Source of the DNA: an uncultured Bacteroidales bacterium | GTDB taxonomy: Bacteria; Bacteroidota; Bacteroidia; Bacteroidales; P3 | DNA length: 29,895 nt | Assembly (NCBI GenBank): GCA_946540365.1 | Contig: CAMNIH010000005.1 | Span: 1 to 29,895 of the forward strand | Reading direction: 5' to 3' | Shown: piece after piece, positions 14,914-23,413 of the stretch | Layout of the letters: every line of letters starts with the position of its first letter | Numbering within the stretch: the stretch's first letter is position 1 | Made by a program: the position numbers and the translations under genes | Notes under the pieces: generated by a model | The model's input: only the letters and a program-made list of their open reading frames with translations | Databases searched by the model: none | What the model was told of the DNA's origin: nothing

Positions 14914-16338
14914 TCAGTCGCGGAGGATCAGCTCGGCGATGTTCTCCACGTGTTGTGTGTGGGGGAACATGTCGACGGGCTGTATGCGGCCCACGTCGTA
15001 GCGTTCGGCAAGCAGATGTAAATCACGTGCTTGGGTGGCTGGGTTGCAGCTGACATAGATGATCTTGCGCGGTGCGGCGGCCAGCAGCTGGCGCACGACG
15101 CTCTCGTGCATGCCGGCCCGTGGGGGGTCGGTGACCACGACGTCGGGCTGTCCGTGGGCGGCGATGAATTCGGCAGTGAGCACACGCGCCATGTCGCCGG
15201 CATAGAATTCGGTGTTATCCAACTTGTTGCGCTGTGCGTTGATACGGGCGTCGGCGATGGCCTCTTCGACGTATTCGATGCCGATCACCCGTTTGACTTG
15301 GCGCGCAAGGAAGAGGGCGATGGTGCCTGTGCCGGTGTAGAGGTCGTACAGCGTGTCGGTGGGCCGCAGGTCGGCCAGGTCGGCCACATGGCTGTACAGG
15401 CGCTGTGCCTGGGCCGAATTGGTCTGGTAGAACGACTTGGGGTTGATGATGAAGTGCAGGTCGGGCTGCTCGTCGGGGTGCCATGCCTTCATGCACTCCT
15501 CGATGTGGTCGTCGCCAAGATAGGTGTGTACCTCGAGGTCGCCGTATGAGTCGTTCAGCTTGGTGTTTATAATATATTGGATGGAAGTGATTTGTGGGAA
15601 TTTCTCATGCAGCATGTCGAGCATGGGGAAGATGGATGACGGGTCGTCTTGTGCGATGACCAGGATCACCATCCAGTGGCCCAACGAGCTGTTGCGGATG
15701 ACGACGTTGCGAAGCAGGCCGGTGTGGTTTCGGATGTCGTAGTACGGCAGGTCGTGTTCGAGGGCGAAGTGGCTGATGGCCATGCGGATGGCGTTGCTCG
15801 GGTCGGCCTGCAGGACGCAATGTTCGATGGGGATCACCTTGTCGAACAGCTGGGGGACGTGGAATCCCAGCGCACCGTGAGGATCGGGCTCGGTGGCGGG
15901 GTCGTCGCGCCAGGCACGGGTGGAGAATGTGAATTCCAGCTTGTTGCGGTAGTAGTAGATCTTCTCGGAACCGCAGATGGGCTGCATCTGCGAACAGTCG
16001 ACGCCACCCAGTCGTTCCAAGGCGTCGCGCACCTGGCGTTGCTTGGCCTCTAATTGTGCGGCGTAGCTGGTTGTCTGCCATTTGCATCCGCCACAGGTCC
16101 CGAAGTGGGGACAGGCGGCTTCGACCCGCAGGGGGCTGGGCGTGTGGAGTTTCACGGCCCGTCCCTCGGCATAGTTCTTCTTCTTTTTGTAGAGTTGGAT
16201 GTCGACGATGTCGCCCGGTACCACAAAGGGTACGAAGACCACAAGTCCGTCGACCCGCGCCACTGCCATCCCTTCGGCTCCGGCGTCGGCGATCTCTACT
16301 CGTTCGTATAGGGGTAACTGTTTGTTTCTTCGACTCAT
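14914..16338 (-). CDS. rlmD: 23S rRNA (uracil-5-)-methyltransferase, RlmD/RumA family
   Basis: 474 residues. An N-terminal TRAM domain (about 10-65) is followed by the iron-sulphur cysteines C76, C82, C85 (CPHFGTCGGC) and C174 (HCVL). A Rossmann SAM site (LYDLYTGTGTIALFLA) and a late catalytic motif (SCNPATQARDL, nucleophile about C431) come next, then PHTQHVE with the general-base Glu. This set defines the RumA group that makes 5-methyluridine in 23S rRNA or related targets. Bacteroidota often carry one or two members, so the exact uridine (1939 or 747 in E. coli numbering) is inferred. Its composition is less GC-biased than its neighbours. It follows rpmH on the same strand, separated by a terminator. 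Confidence 0.92.
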   Translation of the reverse strand: MSRRNKQLPLYERVEIADAGAEGMAVARVDGLVVFVPFVVPGDIVDIQLYKKKKNYAEGRAVKLHTPSPLRVEAACPHFGTCGGCKWQTTSYAAQLEAKQRQVRDALERLGGVDCSQMQPICGSEKIYYYRNKLEFTFSTRAWRDDPATEPDPHGALGFHVPQLFDKVIPIEHCVLQADPSNAIRMAISHFALEHDLPYYDIRNHTGLLRNVVIRNSSLGHWMVILVIAQDDPSSIFPMLDMLHEKFPQITSIQYIINTKLNDSYGDLEVHTYLGDDHIEECMKAWHPDEQPDLHFIINPKSFYQTNSAQAQRLYSHVADLADLRPTDTLYDLYTGTGTIALFLARQVKRVIGIEYVEEAIADARINAQRNKLDNTEFYAGDMARVLTAEFIAAHGQPDVVVTDPPRAGMHESVVRQLLAAAPRKIIYVSCNPATQARDLHLLAERYDVGRIQPVDMFPHTQHVENIAELILRD

Positions 16339-16351
16339 AGATGACTATTGG

Positions 16352-16387
16352 GTATAAAAAAAAGAAGTATCTTCCGGTACTTCTTTT
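16352..16387 (-). terminator. Intrinsic terminator of rpmH
   Basis: Arms AAAAGAAGTA (16360-16369) and TACTTCTTTT (16378-16387) form a 10-bp stem with an 8-base loop. On the minus strand a run of T follows down to about 16356. It lies between rpmH and rlmD. Confidence 0.8.
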
Positions 16388-16408
16388 GTTCAGCAATGCC
16401 GTTTCATT

Positions 16409-16555
16409 TTAGCGCTCGTCAGAGACGGTCAGTCTCTTGCGGCCTTTGCGGCGGCGTGCAGCCAGCACTTTTCTACCGTTGGCGGTAGACATTCTCTTAC
16501 GGAAACCGTGCTTGTTGACTCTTTTCCTCGTCGAGGGTTGGAATGTTCTCTTCAT
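16409..16555 (-). CDS. rpmH: 50S ribosomal protein L34
   Basis: Reading the minus strand from ATG 16555 gives a 48-residue, strongly basic protein: [18 protein letters not shown], then [20 protein letters not shown], then [10 protein letters not shown]. The opening and the HGFRKRM and [13 protein letters not shown] segments are diagnostic of L34, a small structural protein of the large ribosomal subunit. Length is normal. It is followed by its own terminator and preceded by a -7 element at 16613-16620, so it can be transcribed alone. In many bacteria rpmH lies beside dnaA and rnpA; neither is present here. Confidence 0.98.
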   Translation of the reverse strand: MKRTFQPSTRKRVNKHGFRKRMSTANGRKVLAARRRKGRKRLTVSDER

Positions 16556-16612
16556 AGTTGTATGTTGCTTTTATTTGTTTCTTTAAACTTTTTCTTCGTC
16601 AAAATTGGAGTG

Positions 16613-16620
16613 CAAAAGTA
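16613..16620 (-). promoter_or_regulatory. -7 element of rpmH
   Basis: TACTTTTG on the minus strand (TAnnTTTG), about 58 bp upstream of the rpmH start, in an AT-rich divergent region at 16556-16807. No clear -33 element at the standard distance was found. Confidence 0.6.
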
Positions 16621-16746
16621 CATAAAAATTTCAATATGGAGATAAAAATTTCTCTCCAAATATTAAATTGTTTTGCTAACAGGTTGTTAATAAGTTGTCT
16701 ATAAAAATGAAATAAATTCTTTTTTTACCATTTCAAAAATAATTTG

Positions 16747-16754
16747 TACCTTTG
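16747..16754 (+). promoter_or_regulatory. -7 element of the TPR-secG-helicase operon
   Basis: TACCTTTG (TAnnTTTG), 53 bp before ATG 16808. The region upstream is a T-run rather than a clear TTTG. Confidence 0.65.
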
Positions 16755-16807
16755 CAAATCCAATTTTCAGTGTGAAAAGTTGTTAAATTGGTGTAAATAA
16801 TTAAAAG

Positions 16808-17392
16808 ATGGACAAGAAAGAATTTATTGAGCGCATATCGCATGCTGAGCAGTTCACTTCGCAGGATCGAGGGTGGCTTCGGGCTATGCAGGCCAAGTAT
16901 CCCTTCTCGTCGCTGGTGGGTGTGATGGCTTTGTTGGCCGACAGGGCTTTCGGCTTCGATACGCCTGAGCAGCGCCGTTCGGTGGCCCTGTCTATGTGTA
17001 ACGCACAAGGTCTGAATGCATTGCTCTCCAATGCCCGTCAGGGGGTCGCCGAATCGCAGAACTTCGATATCCTTAACGAAATCAATACCTTCCAGGAAAT
17101 CTCTTTCAAAACGGCACCCAAGAGCGTCATATTGTCAAATTTTCTTCAGATTGCCACCTCCGATGGCCAAGAAACCAGTTCGGAAGAGCCTCTGCCTGCC
17201 GAGGGGAAAGAGAAAAAAAGCCTCGCGGCCGATGTGTCATTAGGTACTGAAACTCTTGCTGTTATACTTGAGAAGCAGGGCAAGTACGACAAGGCATTGG
17301 CGATTTATGAGAATTTGTTGGCTCGTAATCCCGAAAAAAATAGTACTTTTGCACCCCGAATTGAGCATTTGCGCTCACTGATAAATGAATAA
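16808..17392 (+). CDS. Small TPR-like protein of unknown function
   Basis: 194 residues with no signal peptide or membrane segment, so probably cytoplasmic. The N-terminal half is helical (MDKKEFIERISHAEQF...GWLRAMQAKYPFSSLVGVMALL). A charged Glu/Lys-rich linker sits at about 115-140, and a single clear TPR-like helix pair follows near the end (TLAVILEKQGKYDKALAIYE, then NLLARNPEK). I do not recognise a named family. Similar short TPR-containing genes before secG are, from memory, common in Bacteroidales. It is 34 bp upstream of secG and is the first gene after a TAnnTTTG element, so it probably shares a transcript with secG and the helicase. A link to protein export is suggested by position only. 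Confidence 0.75.
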   Translation: MDKKEFIERISHAEQFTSQDRGWLRAMQAKYPFSSLVGVMALLADRAFGFDTPEQRRSVALSMCNAQGLNALLSNARQGVAESQNFDILNEINTFQEISFKTAPKSVILSNFLQIATSDGQETSSEEPLPAEGKEKKSLAADVSLGTETLAVILEKQGKYDKALAIYENLLARNPEKNSTFAPRIEHLRSLINE

Positions 17393-17426
17393 TAGAGAAA
17401 AAGTATAAATATATAAACGTAAAAGC

Positions 17427-17759
17427 ATGTACACTTTTATTGTCATCCTGATTATCATTGTTTGCGTCCTGTTAGCGCTAGTAGTCCTTGTCCAGAACTC
17501 GAAAGGTGGCGGTCTGGCAGCCAACTTCTCGGCTCCCACCCAGGTGCTGGGTGCCCGCCAGTCGGCCGACTTCATAGAGAAAGCTACGTGGTGGCTCGCC
17601 ATCATCCTGGTGGTGCTTTGCCTTGTGGCCACGGTCTCTATCCCGCACCGCAGTGCCGACGGCGGCATCAATACCGAGGTGACGACTACGGCAGAAGCTC
17701 CTGTTACGAGCCCGGTCGCTCCTGCTGCCACTCCGGCTCCCACTGCCGACCAGCAGTAA
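17427..17759 (+). CDS. secG: Preprotein translocase subunit SecG
   Basis: 110 residues with the SecG layout. The first transmembrane segment (FIVILIIIVCVLLALVVLVQ) leads into QNSKGGGLAANF, a loop typical of SecG. The second is WWLAIILVVLCLVATVSI (about residues 55-72). A Thr/Ala/Pro-rich C-terminal tail of about 35 residues follows, as in other Bacteroidota SecG proteins. SecG joins SecY and SecE in the inner-membrane channel and assists SecA-driven export, which the T9SS cargo in this window depends on. It lies 34 bp after the TPR-like gene and three bases before the GTG start of the helicase, consistent with one operon. Confidence 0.95.
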   Translation: MYTFIVILIIIVCVLLALVVLVQNSKGGGLAANFSAPTQVLGARQSADFIEKATWWLAIILVVLCLVATVSIPHRSADGGINTEVTTTAEAPVTSPVAPAATPAPTADQQ

Positions 17760-17762
17760 GCC

Positions 17763-19193
17763 GTGGCTGCCCCGGATGTAACGACGGCAGTTACCAAGCT
17801 CATCCTCGCGCACTTCCCGCACACCCCTACCGATGGGCAGCGGGAAGTGTGTGTTGCTATGTCTCATTTTCTCTTCGACCATGATGCACGCTCGGCATTC
17901 CTGCTGCGCGGTTATGCCGGTACGGGCAAGACATCGCTGGTGTCGGCCCTGATATCCGTGTTGCCCCAGCTGCGGGTCAACTGCGTGCTTCTGGCCCCCA
18001 CCGGCCGCGCCGCCAAGGTGATCAGCGGCTATGCCCATCGCCCCGCCTACACCATCCACAAGAAGATTTACATGACGGCTACCGATGCGTCGGGAGCTGT
18101 ACGTACTGTGCGGGCAATCAATAAGTATGCCTATACGCTCTTCATCGTCGACGAGGCCTCGATGATCGGCCTTGAGTCCACTGTCACACGTCACAGCCTG
18201 CTCGAGGATTTGGTCGATTACGTCTACGACGGCAACCATTGCCGCCTGATGCTTATCGGCGACACCGCCCAGCTGCCACCCGTGGGACAGAGCGAAAGCC
18301 CGGCGCTCGACGAGCGTTATCTGCAGTCGGCCTTCGGCCTGAAAGTCAATGTGGGCGAGTTGACCGAGGTGGTGCGACAGCAGCAGTTGTCAGGCATCTT
18401 GGCCAATGCGACGGAGTTGCGTGGGCAGATTGCCACCCTCAGCAACGCCGAAGAGGCTGCGCTTCCCCTCTTTGCGACCACGCCCGATGTGGTCAATCTG
18501 CGGGGCGAGGATCTGATGGAGACGCTCTTCCGCGAGTACGATGCCTATGCCCTTGAGGACATCGTGGTAATCACCCGCAGCAACAAGCGCGCCAACCTCT
18601 TCAATCAGGGAATCCGCAACAGCATCCTCTTCCGAGAGGGGGAGGTCAACGCGGGCGATTTCTTGATGGTGGTCAAGAACAACTACTTCTGGCTCGATCA
18701 CGACAGCTCGATCGGCTTCATCGCCAACGGCGATATTGTTGAGGTGATGGCTCTGCGCAATGTGCAGGAACTCTATGGCTTCCGTTTCGCTGATGCCACC
18801 TTGCGGTTCGTCGACTATCCCGATGAGCAGCCTCACGACTGCAAGCTGCTCCTCTCGACGCTCTACAGCGAGTCGCCCTCGCTTACCAGCGACGAGCAGT
18901 CGCGGCTCTATACCGCCGTCATGGAAGACTATGCCGACCTGCCCAACAAGGCTGACCGTCTGCGCGAGATGCGGCAGAATCCTTACTATAATGCACTGCA
19001 GGTCAAGTTCTCATACGCGCTGACCTGCCACAAGACGCAGGGTGGGCAGTGGCGCACGGTCGTTGTCGACCAGGGCTTCCTGCCGCCCGACATGCCGTTA
19101 GACCGCGAGTGGCTCAGGTGGCTCTATACGGCTTTCACCCGTGCAACCGAGCGGGTCTATTTGCTTAATTTCGAAGAGCGTTTCTTTAAGTGA
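17763..19193 (+). CDS. RecD-like ATP-dependent DNA helicase (SF1)
   Basis: 476 residues with SF1 helicase motifs: Walker A GYAGTGKTS (50-58), LLAPTGRAAKV (about 77-86), Walker B VDEAS (129-133), motif III GDTAQLPPVG (166-175). The C-terminal UvrD_C_2-like block reads LTCHKTQGGQW, then LYTAFTRATERVYLL. It resembles the short RecD-like/AAA_30 helicases of Bacteroidota, which lack the long N-terminal region of RecD2, so a DNA repair role is inferred. The start is GTG 17763, three bases after the secG stop; the first in-frame ATG (17859) would remove conserved sequence before the P-loop. The 3' end overlaps the convergent acyltransferase gene by 8 bp. Confidence 0.9.
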   Translation: MAAPDVTTAVTKLILAHFPHTPTDGQREVCVAMSHFLFDHDARSAFLLRGYAGTGKTSLVSALISVLPQLRVNCVLLAPTGRAAKVISGYAHRPAYTIHKKIYMTATDASGAVRTVRAINKYAYTLFIVDEASMIGLESTVTRHSLLEDLVDYVYDGNHCRLMLIGDTAQLPPVGQSESPALDERYLQSAFGLKVNVGELTEVVRQQQLSGILANATELRGQIATLSNAEEAALPLFATTPDVVNLRGEDLMETLFREYDAYALEDIVVITRSNKRANLFNQGIRNSILFREGEVNAGDFLMVVKNNYFWLDHDSSIGFIANGDIVEVMALRNVQELYGFRFADATLRFVDYPDEQPHDCKLLLSTLYSESPSLTSDEQSRLYTAVMEDYADLPNKADRLREMRQNPYYNALQVKFSYALTCHKTQGGQWRTVVVDQGFLPPDMPLDREWLRWLYTAFTRATERVYLLNFEERFFK

Positions 19194-20286
19194 GGCTGCG
19201 ACCTGCTGTTACGGGTGCGGCATAGGCCTCTGTCATGATGCGACGTAGCTCGGGATTGGGCAGCGTGTCCAGGTGTTGCAGGAATCGCGTGCGGGTGAGC
19301 TCGGTGTAGCGCCCGGGCAGATCCCGTCCAGTCAAGAGACTGTATGCGACGTAGTTGGTGGGCATCAGATGGTAGTTGCCCTGTATCTTGCGGTCGAGCA
19401 CCGATGCCACATGGTCGCACAGGTCGATGCCTGCGGGTGGCTGCAGGTCGCTTTTCGACAGCGGCATCCCGATGGCCAGGTGTACTTTCCCTTTGGGGCC
19501 TATGATTCCGGTGACCACACTCTTCAGGTCTTCCAGCGGCGCTTTCTGGTAGCCGCCGTGCTGCTTGCAGTACAACTCGTTGGCTTTCATCGTGTCGCAT
19601 GGATCCCATTCGTAGCTCATCGTGACCGGTACAATATGCAGGTTGGCCAGGTTCTCCACCGGATCCCCGCTTGTTCCGCCCAGGGTGAGCATCTTGACCA
19701 GTGCCGGGGCGGTGACGTCGTGGCCGTCCTTCGCGCGGCCGTTGTTCTGGGCAATCCATACCGACTGCCGCTGGTTGGCAATCAGGTCGGTGATGTAGTC
19801 CGACAGGTGGTGCAGACTGTTGTAAAAGACGCGCGGCGATCCGCCTCGGGGCATGGGAATCAGCTTGTTGCTTTTGAAGAGATCCTCGATGCCGGGCATG
19901 GCCAGCAGGTTGTTGCCGAAGATGATGTGCGACGTGTCGCCCCGGTGGTCGATCAGCAGCAGCTGCAGCAGGAAGGCGTCGAGCGTGATGTCGCGGTGGT
20001 TCGAGATGAAGAGGTACGGCACACCGCGCCGCAGATGCTTCAGTCCCGAATGGGTGAAGCTGGTTGTGGTCGTGCTGATGATGCGTCGTATGGCGTCGCG
20101 CATCAAGGTCGACTGGAACTGATAGATGCTTTTCAGCTCCAGCAGGTTGCGCTTCACCTCGTTGATGTCGGCATTGGGGTAGATGAAGCGTATCCCCTGT
20201 GGGAACATGCCCCACTCGGTGATGCGTTTTAACGCTGCCGGCAATTCGTCGTCGTTATATGGGCGTATATCGTCGAATTGATCCAT
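19186..20286 (-). CDS. Acyltransferase of the PlsC/PlsB-like superfamily
   Basis: 366 residues. The acyltransferase block is near the centre of the N-terminal half: YLFISNHRDITLDAFLLQ, an NHRD-type catalytic motif, followed by the substrate-site-like IPMPRGGSPRVFYNS and the WIAQNNGRAKDG segment. These fit membrane-associated glycerophospholipid acyltransferases that add an acyl chain to glycerol-3-phosphate or lysophosphatidate; which one is not settled by sequence. No strong transmembrane span is seen. Its ATG overlaps the gpsA stop (TGATG, 20284-20288), so it is translationally coupled to the enzyme making glycerol-3-phosphate, which supports a phospholipid role. The spacing from His to the second Asp is HX5D, not the classical HX4D; I believe this occurs in Bacteroidota homologues. 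Confidence 0.82.
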   Translation of the reverse strand: MDQFDDIRPYNDDELPAALKRITEWGMFPQGIRFIYPNADINEVKRNLLELKSIYQFQSTLMRDAIRRIISTTTTSFTHSGLKHLRRGVPYLFISNHRDITLDAFLLQLLLIDHRGDTSHIIFGNNLLAMPGIEDLFKSNKLIPMPRGGSPRVFYNSLHHLSDYITDLIANQRQSVWIAQNNGRAKDGHDVTAPALVKMLTLGGTSGDPVENLANLHIVPVTMSYEWDPCDTMKANELYCKQHGGYQKAPLEDLKSVVTGIIGPKGKVHLAIGMPLSKSDLQPPAGIDLCDHVASVLDRKIQGNYHLMPTNYVAYSLLTGRDLPGRYTELTRTRFLQHLDTLPNPELRRIMTEAYAAPVTAGRSLT

Positions 20287-21248
20287 CAGTGGATGTTGTC
20301 TATCAGGTGATCGATGGTTTCTTTGGGGTCAGCCCCTTCGTACAGTGTTTGGTACACCGCCTCGGCGATGGGGGTGGGGTAGGCTTTCGGCATGTCGTGC
20401 ATGATCCGGGCCGAGTAGTAGCCTTCGGCCACCATGCCCGTGGTGTTGAAGTGGGTGGCGGCGTCGATGCCATGGGCCACGGCCTCGCCCAGGGCGCGGT
20501 TGCGGCTATGGCGCGAGAAGCAGGTGACAATCAGGTCGCTCAGCAGGCGGAAGGCCAGTGTGGTTTCTGGCAGGATGTTCTGCAGTTCGTGGGCGGCGGC
20601 GGTGGTGATCACAGCCACCAGGTTGTCGCCGTAGCCCAATCCCGTCGCCAGTCCCGCCGCGATGGCGTAGACGTTTTTTGTCAGGCCGCACAGCTCGATG
20701 GTGTGTACCTCGTCGCTCACAGACGGGTGTATGTATCTGCAATGCAGCATCGTGGCCACCTCGTTCGCTAAGGTCGCGTTCGTCGACGCGACGGTCAGGA
20801 AGGTGGGCTGCTCCACGGCCACCTCCTCGGCATGGCTCGGCCCGCTGACGACGCAGAGGTTCTCTTGGCTCACATGGTGTATGCCATGCAGATACTCGGT
20901 GATACTCATCTGGCAGTCAGGGATATATCCTTTGATGGCGGAGATGATCCGTTTTCCTGTCAGGGCACCGGCGGGCAACTCGCCCAGCACCTTGGCCACA
21001 TACACCGACGGCACCGCAAGTATCAGTGTGTCGGCAGCTGCCACTGTCGCCGACAGGTCGCAGCTGACTGTGATCCGTTGTGTGTCAAACTGAATCGAGG
21101 GAAGGTGGAGTGGGTTGTGTCCCGTGGCAGACAAATTGTCGCGCACAGCGGCCTGTCGGACCCACCAAAGGAGGGTCTGTCGCGGCTTTTCGAGTAATAT
21201 TTTAACAATTGCAGTAGCCCAGCTGCCGCTGCCAATTATCGCTATCAT
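20286..21248 (-). CDS. gpsA: Glycerol-3-phosphate dehydrogenase [NAD(P)+]
   Basis: 320 residues from ATG 21248. The N-terminal dinucleotide-binding site IAIIGSGSWATA begins at once. Later motifs are SAIKGYIPD, VVSGPSHAEEVA, ELCGLTKNVYAIAAGLATGLGYGDN (containing the catalytic Lys) and RNRALGEAVAHG; all are GpsA signatures. The enzyme reduces dihydroxyacetone phosphate to sn-glycerol-3-phosphate for phospholipids. An alternative start at 21272 adds MGERNRIR; both lie after the -7 element at 21309-21316. A longer open frame to 21641 runs through that promoter and the hairpin repeat, so it is rejected. The stop overlaps the downstream acyltransferase start (TGATG). Confidence 0.93.
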   Translation of the reverse strand: MIAIIGSGSWATAIVKILLEKPRQTLLWWVRQAAVRDNLSATGHNPLHLPSIQFDTQRITVSCDLSATVAAADTLILAVPSVYVAKVLGELPAGALTGKRIISAIKGYIPDCQMSITEYLHGIHHVSQENLCVVSGPSHAEEVAVEQPTFLTVASTNATLANEVATMLHCRYIHPSVSDEVHTIELCGLTKNVYAIAAGLATGLGYGDNLVAVITTAAAHELQNILPETTLAFRLLSDLIVTCFSRHSRNRALGEAVAHGIDAATHFNTTGMVAEGYYSARIMHDMPKAYPTPIAEAVYQTLYEGADPKETIDHLIDNIH

Positions 21249-21308
21249 CCTGATTCTGTTTCGTTCTCCCATGTCGGAGTGCGGTGTGCATTCCGACGAT
21301 TGACAGTG

Positions 21309-21316
21309 CAAAGATA
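21309..21316 (-). promoter_or_regulatory. -7 element of gpsA-acyltransferase
   Basis: TATCTTTG on the minus strand (TAnnTTTG), 60 bp before ATG 21248 and 36 bp before the alternative start 21272. The -33 region is weak. Confidence 0.65.
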
Positions 21317-21372
21317 CGAAATATTTTAGAAATGATAACGTTCTTTTGTTAAGAGTAGTTAAATGCGGCATA

Positions 21373-21408
21373 GTGGGGCCGCGACAGCGTTCGCTGTCGC
21401 GGCCCCAC
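21373..21408. repeat. Perfect 17-bp hairpin repeat between gpsA and the C10 peptidase gene
   Basis: GTGGGGCCGCGACAGCG, then TT, then CGCTGTCGCGGCCCCAC. On the plus strand it is followed by A residues, and on the minus strand it is preceded by them as T residues, so neither strand has the stem-then-T order of a standard terminator. It may still slow read-through from the peptidase gene ending at 21434. Confidence 0.85.
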
Positions 21409-21433
21409 AAAAAAACATATCGGTGTACAATCC

Positions 21434-23413
21434 CTACCGCTTCACAATCCGTTTCACGCTGGTGCTGCGCTCGTTTGTGAGGCGCACGAAGTAAGCTCCT
21501 GCCGGCAGGTCGCTCACATTGATCTCGGTGCGGTCGGTGGCCAGCACGCGGCGGCCGCTCATGTCGAGCAGCTCCACCTGTGTCGCTCCGCCGGCCTGAA
21601 TATACAGGGTGTTGCCGACGGGATTGGGATACACCGAACACTCACCCTGACTGTCGGTTGCCGGCTCGTCCACTCCCACATGGGCGCAGGGCCACTCGAT
21701 GAAGTGGGTGCCGCCGTTCTGGTAGGCGTAGTTCACCTCGACCAGCGTCTCGTTGTACTGGTTTCGCACCAGGTAGTTGATGTAGCGGTCGGTGCCGCCG
21801 CCGCGATGCCACACCGCGCGCACGTCGTGCGGAGCCACCGGGATGGAGACCACCCCCTCGGAACCGCTCTCGAGGGTGGCGGTGCCGAAGACGAAGCCGT
21901 CCAGCGACTCGAGGCTGAGGTAGGCGCCGCCCTGCCAGCCGCTGCCGTGGGTCGATTCCATGACCACCTTCACGGGACACATCTCCTCTTCGCTGTAGGC
22001 TGTCTGGGCCACCTTGACCTTCAGTGTATCCGTGCCCTGCACGAAGTTCAGCCAGGCTACCCGTCCAGCTCCGCTCGTGTTGGGCGAGGTGACGATGTGT
22101 ACCCACATGCCATTGCCCGGTTGGGACGACTCCACGCTGAGCCACTCGGCTGTGCTGCTGACCTCCCACATGCTGTTGACGGCTGCGTTGGGGGCGAAAA
22201 ACACCGAGTCGACACCTCCATCGCGCCCGAAGGAGAAGACGGTGTCGCTGACCATCATGCGGTAGACCGGCACGGCGCCGATGAGGGCCGAGTTCTGCAG
22301 GTTGAAGGTGTAGGTCACGTTGCCGCCGGCACCGCCTACGCCCGGACTGATGGAGTCCACGCGGTAGTAGCCGTCGCCGATGCCGCTCCAGCCGAAGTTG
22401 AAGTGGAGGTACTCGCGCTCGTCGTAGCCGTCGCACACGAAGCCGTGGCCGCCCTGCTCGGCGGCGCCGGCGTAGATCACGGGGTGCCGCTGGTCGAGCT
22501 CGTCGATCAGCGCTGCGCGCCACAGGTCGTCGGTGTAGCCGTTGTCGCGGAAGATGGGATACATTTCGCGGCTGTAGCCGAAGTAGTCCTGCAGCGAGTT
22601 GTCGATGCTGGCGTAGCCCGGCATGCCGACCAGGCCGATGGCCGAACTGCCCCCGTCGGCAGCGGTGCCGTACATCATCTCGAGGCTCACGCCCACATGG
22701 TACATCAGCTGCGCCACGGCGGCGCGCTCCTCGGCGGGCGAGGCGACAGTGGGCTCGTCGGGCATTTGCGACCAGGCGTAGGGCGTGTGGCCGAAGTCGG
22801 CGCTCAGCTCGCCGTAGCGTGGGTGCAGGTAGCGGTGGCTACCGGTGCCGATGGCGGGATGGTTCCAGTATTTCATCATCTGGGCCTGCGCCGTGGCGGC
22901 GCAGCCGGTGACGGTCCCTGCCGGGCACTGCTCGTTGTAGGGCTCCGTCTGGTCCCAGCGGGTGGTGAGCAGCGGCCCCACGCTGCCGCTCTTGGGCGCC
23001 GGAGGCACGCTGCCCCGGTCGAGCTCGGCCCAGAGGCTCACCGTCTCGGCGTAGGGCTGGCCGTCGTTGTCGCGCAGCCAGTCGATTTGCTGCTGGTAGC
23101 CCGTGAGCCATTCCTCCAGCTGCACCGGCAGGCGTGCGGGGTCGAGGGTGCCCGAGGTGGCGTAGCCCAGGATGGGGTAGGCCGCATCGTCGGCCGCCAC
23201 CATCACCCAGCCGCCCGCCTCAGAGCGGAAGAGGTAGATGCCGTCGTAGGCCCAGGGTGTGGGTTGCACGTCGAGGGTCGCGGCGCGGGGCCCCTGCGGT
23301 GCCACGGCCTGCCAGAAGGCTGCCGCTGCCGCCGCCGCGCGTCCGGCCGAGACCGGCGCCGCCGTGGCTCCCAGGCTCAGCAGCAGCGCTGCCGTCAATA
23401 CCAGCCGCTTCAT
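21434..23413 (-). CDS. C10 family (streptopain-like) cysteine protease with T9SS sorting domain
   Basis: 659 residues. After the signal peptide (MKRLVLTAALLLSLGATA) comes a Spi-type propeptide (about 20-115; GWVMVAADDAAYPILGY is characteristic). The catalytic domain has the nucleophile in GTVTGCAATAQAQMMKYW (C171) and the general base in QGGHGFVCDGY (H323), followed by FNFGWSG and GYYRVDS. A BACON-like beta region follows (about 385-470), and a type A sorting domain ends the protein (VYPNPVGNTLYIQ, LLDMSGRRVL, LPAGAYFVRLT, VKRIVKR). The protease is probably secreted as a zymogen and placed on the surface by T9SS. Its ATG overlaps the stop of the upstream lipoprotein gene (ATGA, 23410-23413). 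All key residues are present. Confidence 0.94.
   Translation of the reverse strand: MKRLVLTAALLLSLGATAAPVSAGRAAAAAAAFWQAVAPQGPRAATLDVQPTPWAYDGIYLFRSEAGGWVMVAADDAAYPILGYATSGTLDPARLPVQLEEWLTGYQQQIDWLRDNDGQPYAETVSLWAELDRGSVPPAPKSGSVGPLLTTRWDQTEPYNEQCPAGTVTGCAATAQAQMMKYWNHPAIGTGSHRYLHPRYGELSADFGHTPYAWSQMPDEPTVASPAEERAAVAQLMYHVGVSLEMMYGTAADGGSSAIGLVGMPGYASIDNSLQDYFGYSREMYPIFRDNGYTDDLWRAALIDELDQRHPVIYAGAAEQGGHGFVCDGYDEREYLHFNFGWSGIGDGYYRVDSISPGVGGAGGNVTYTFNLQNSALIGAVPVYRMMVSDTVFSFGRDGGVDSVFFAPNAAVNSMWEVSSTAEWLSVESSQPGNGMWVHIVTSPNTSGAGRVAWLNFVQGTDTLKVKVAQTAYSEEEMCPVKVVMESTHGSGWQGGAYLSLESLDGFVFGTATLESGSEGVVSIPVAPHDVRAVWHRGGGTDRYINYLVRNQYNETLVEVNYAYQNGGTHFIEWPCAHVGVDEPATDSQGECSVYPNPVGNTLYIQAGGATQVELLDMSGRRVLATDRTEINVSDLPAGAYFVRLTNERSTSVKRIVKR

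Noticed and set aside
16556..16807. Replication origin near rpmH
   Set aside because: The region is AT-rich and next to rpmH, but I see no cluster of DnaA boxes and no dnaA, rnpA or gyrB nearby.
20286..21641. Long 5' extension of gpsA
   Set aside because: The extension crosses the TAnnTTTG element and the hairpin at 21373-21408, and the dinucleotide-binding motif starts at the internal ATG.
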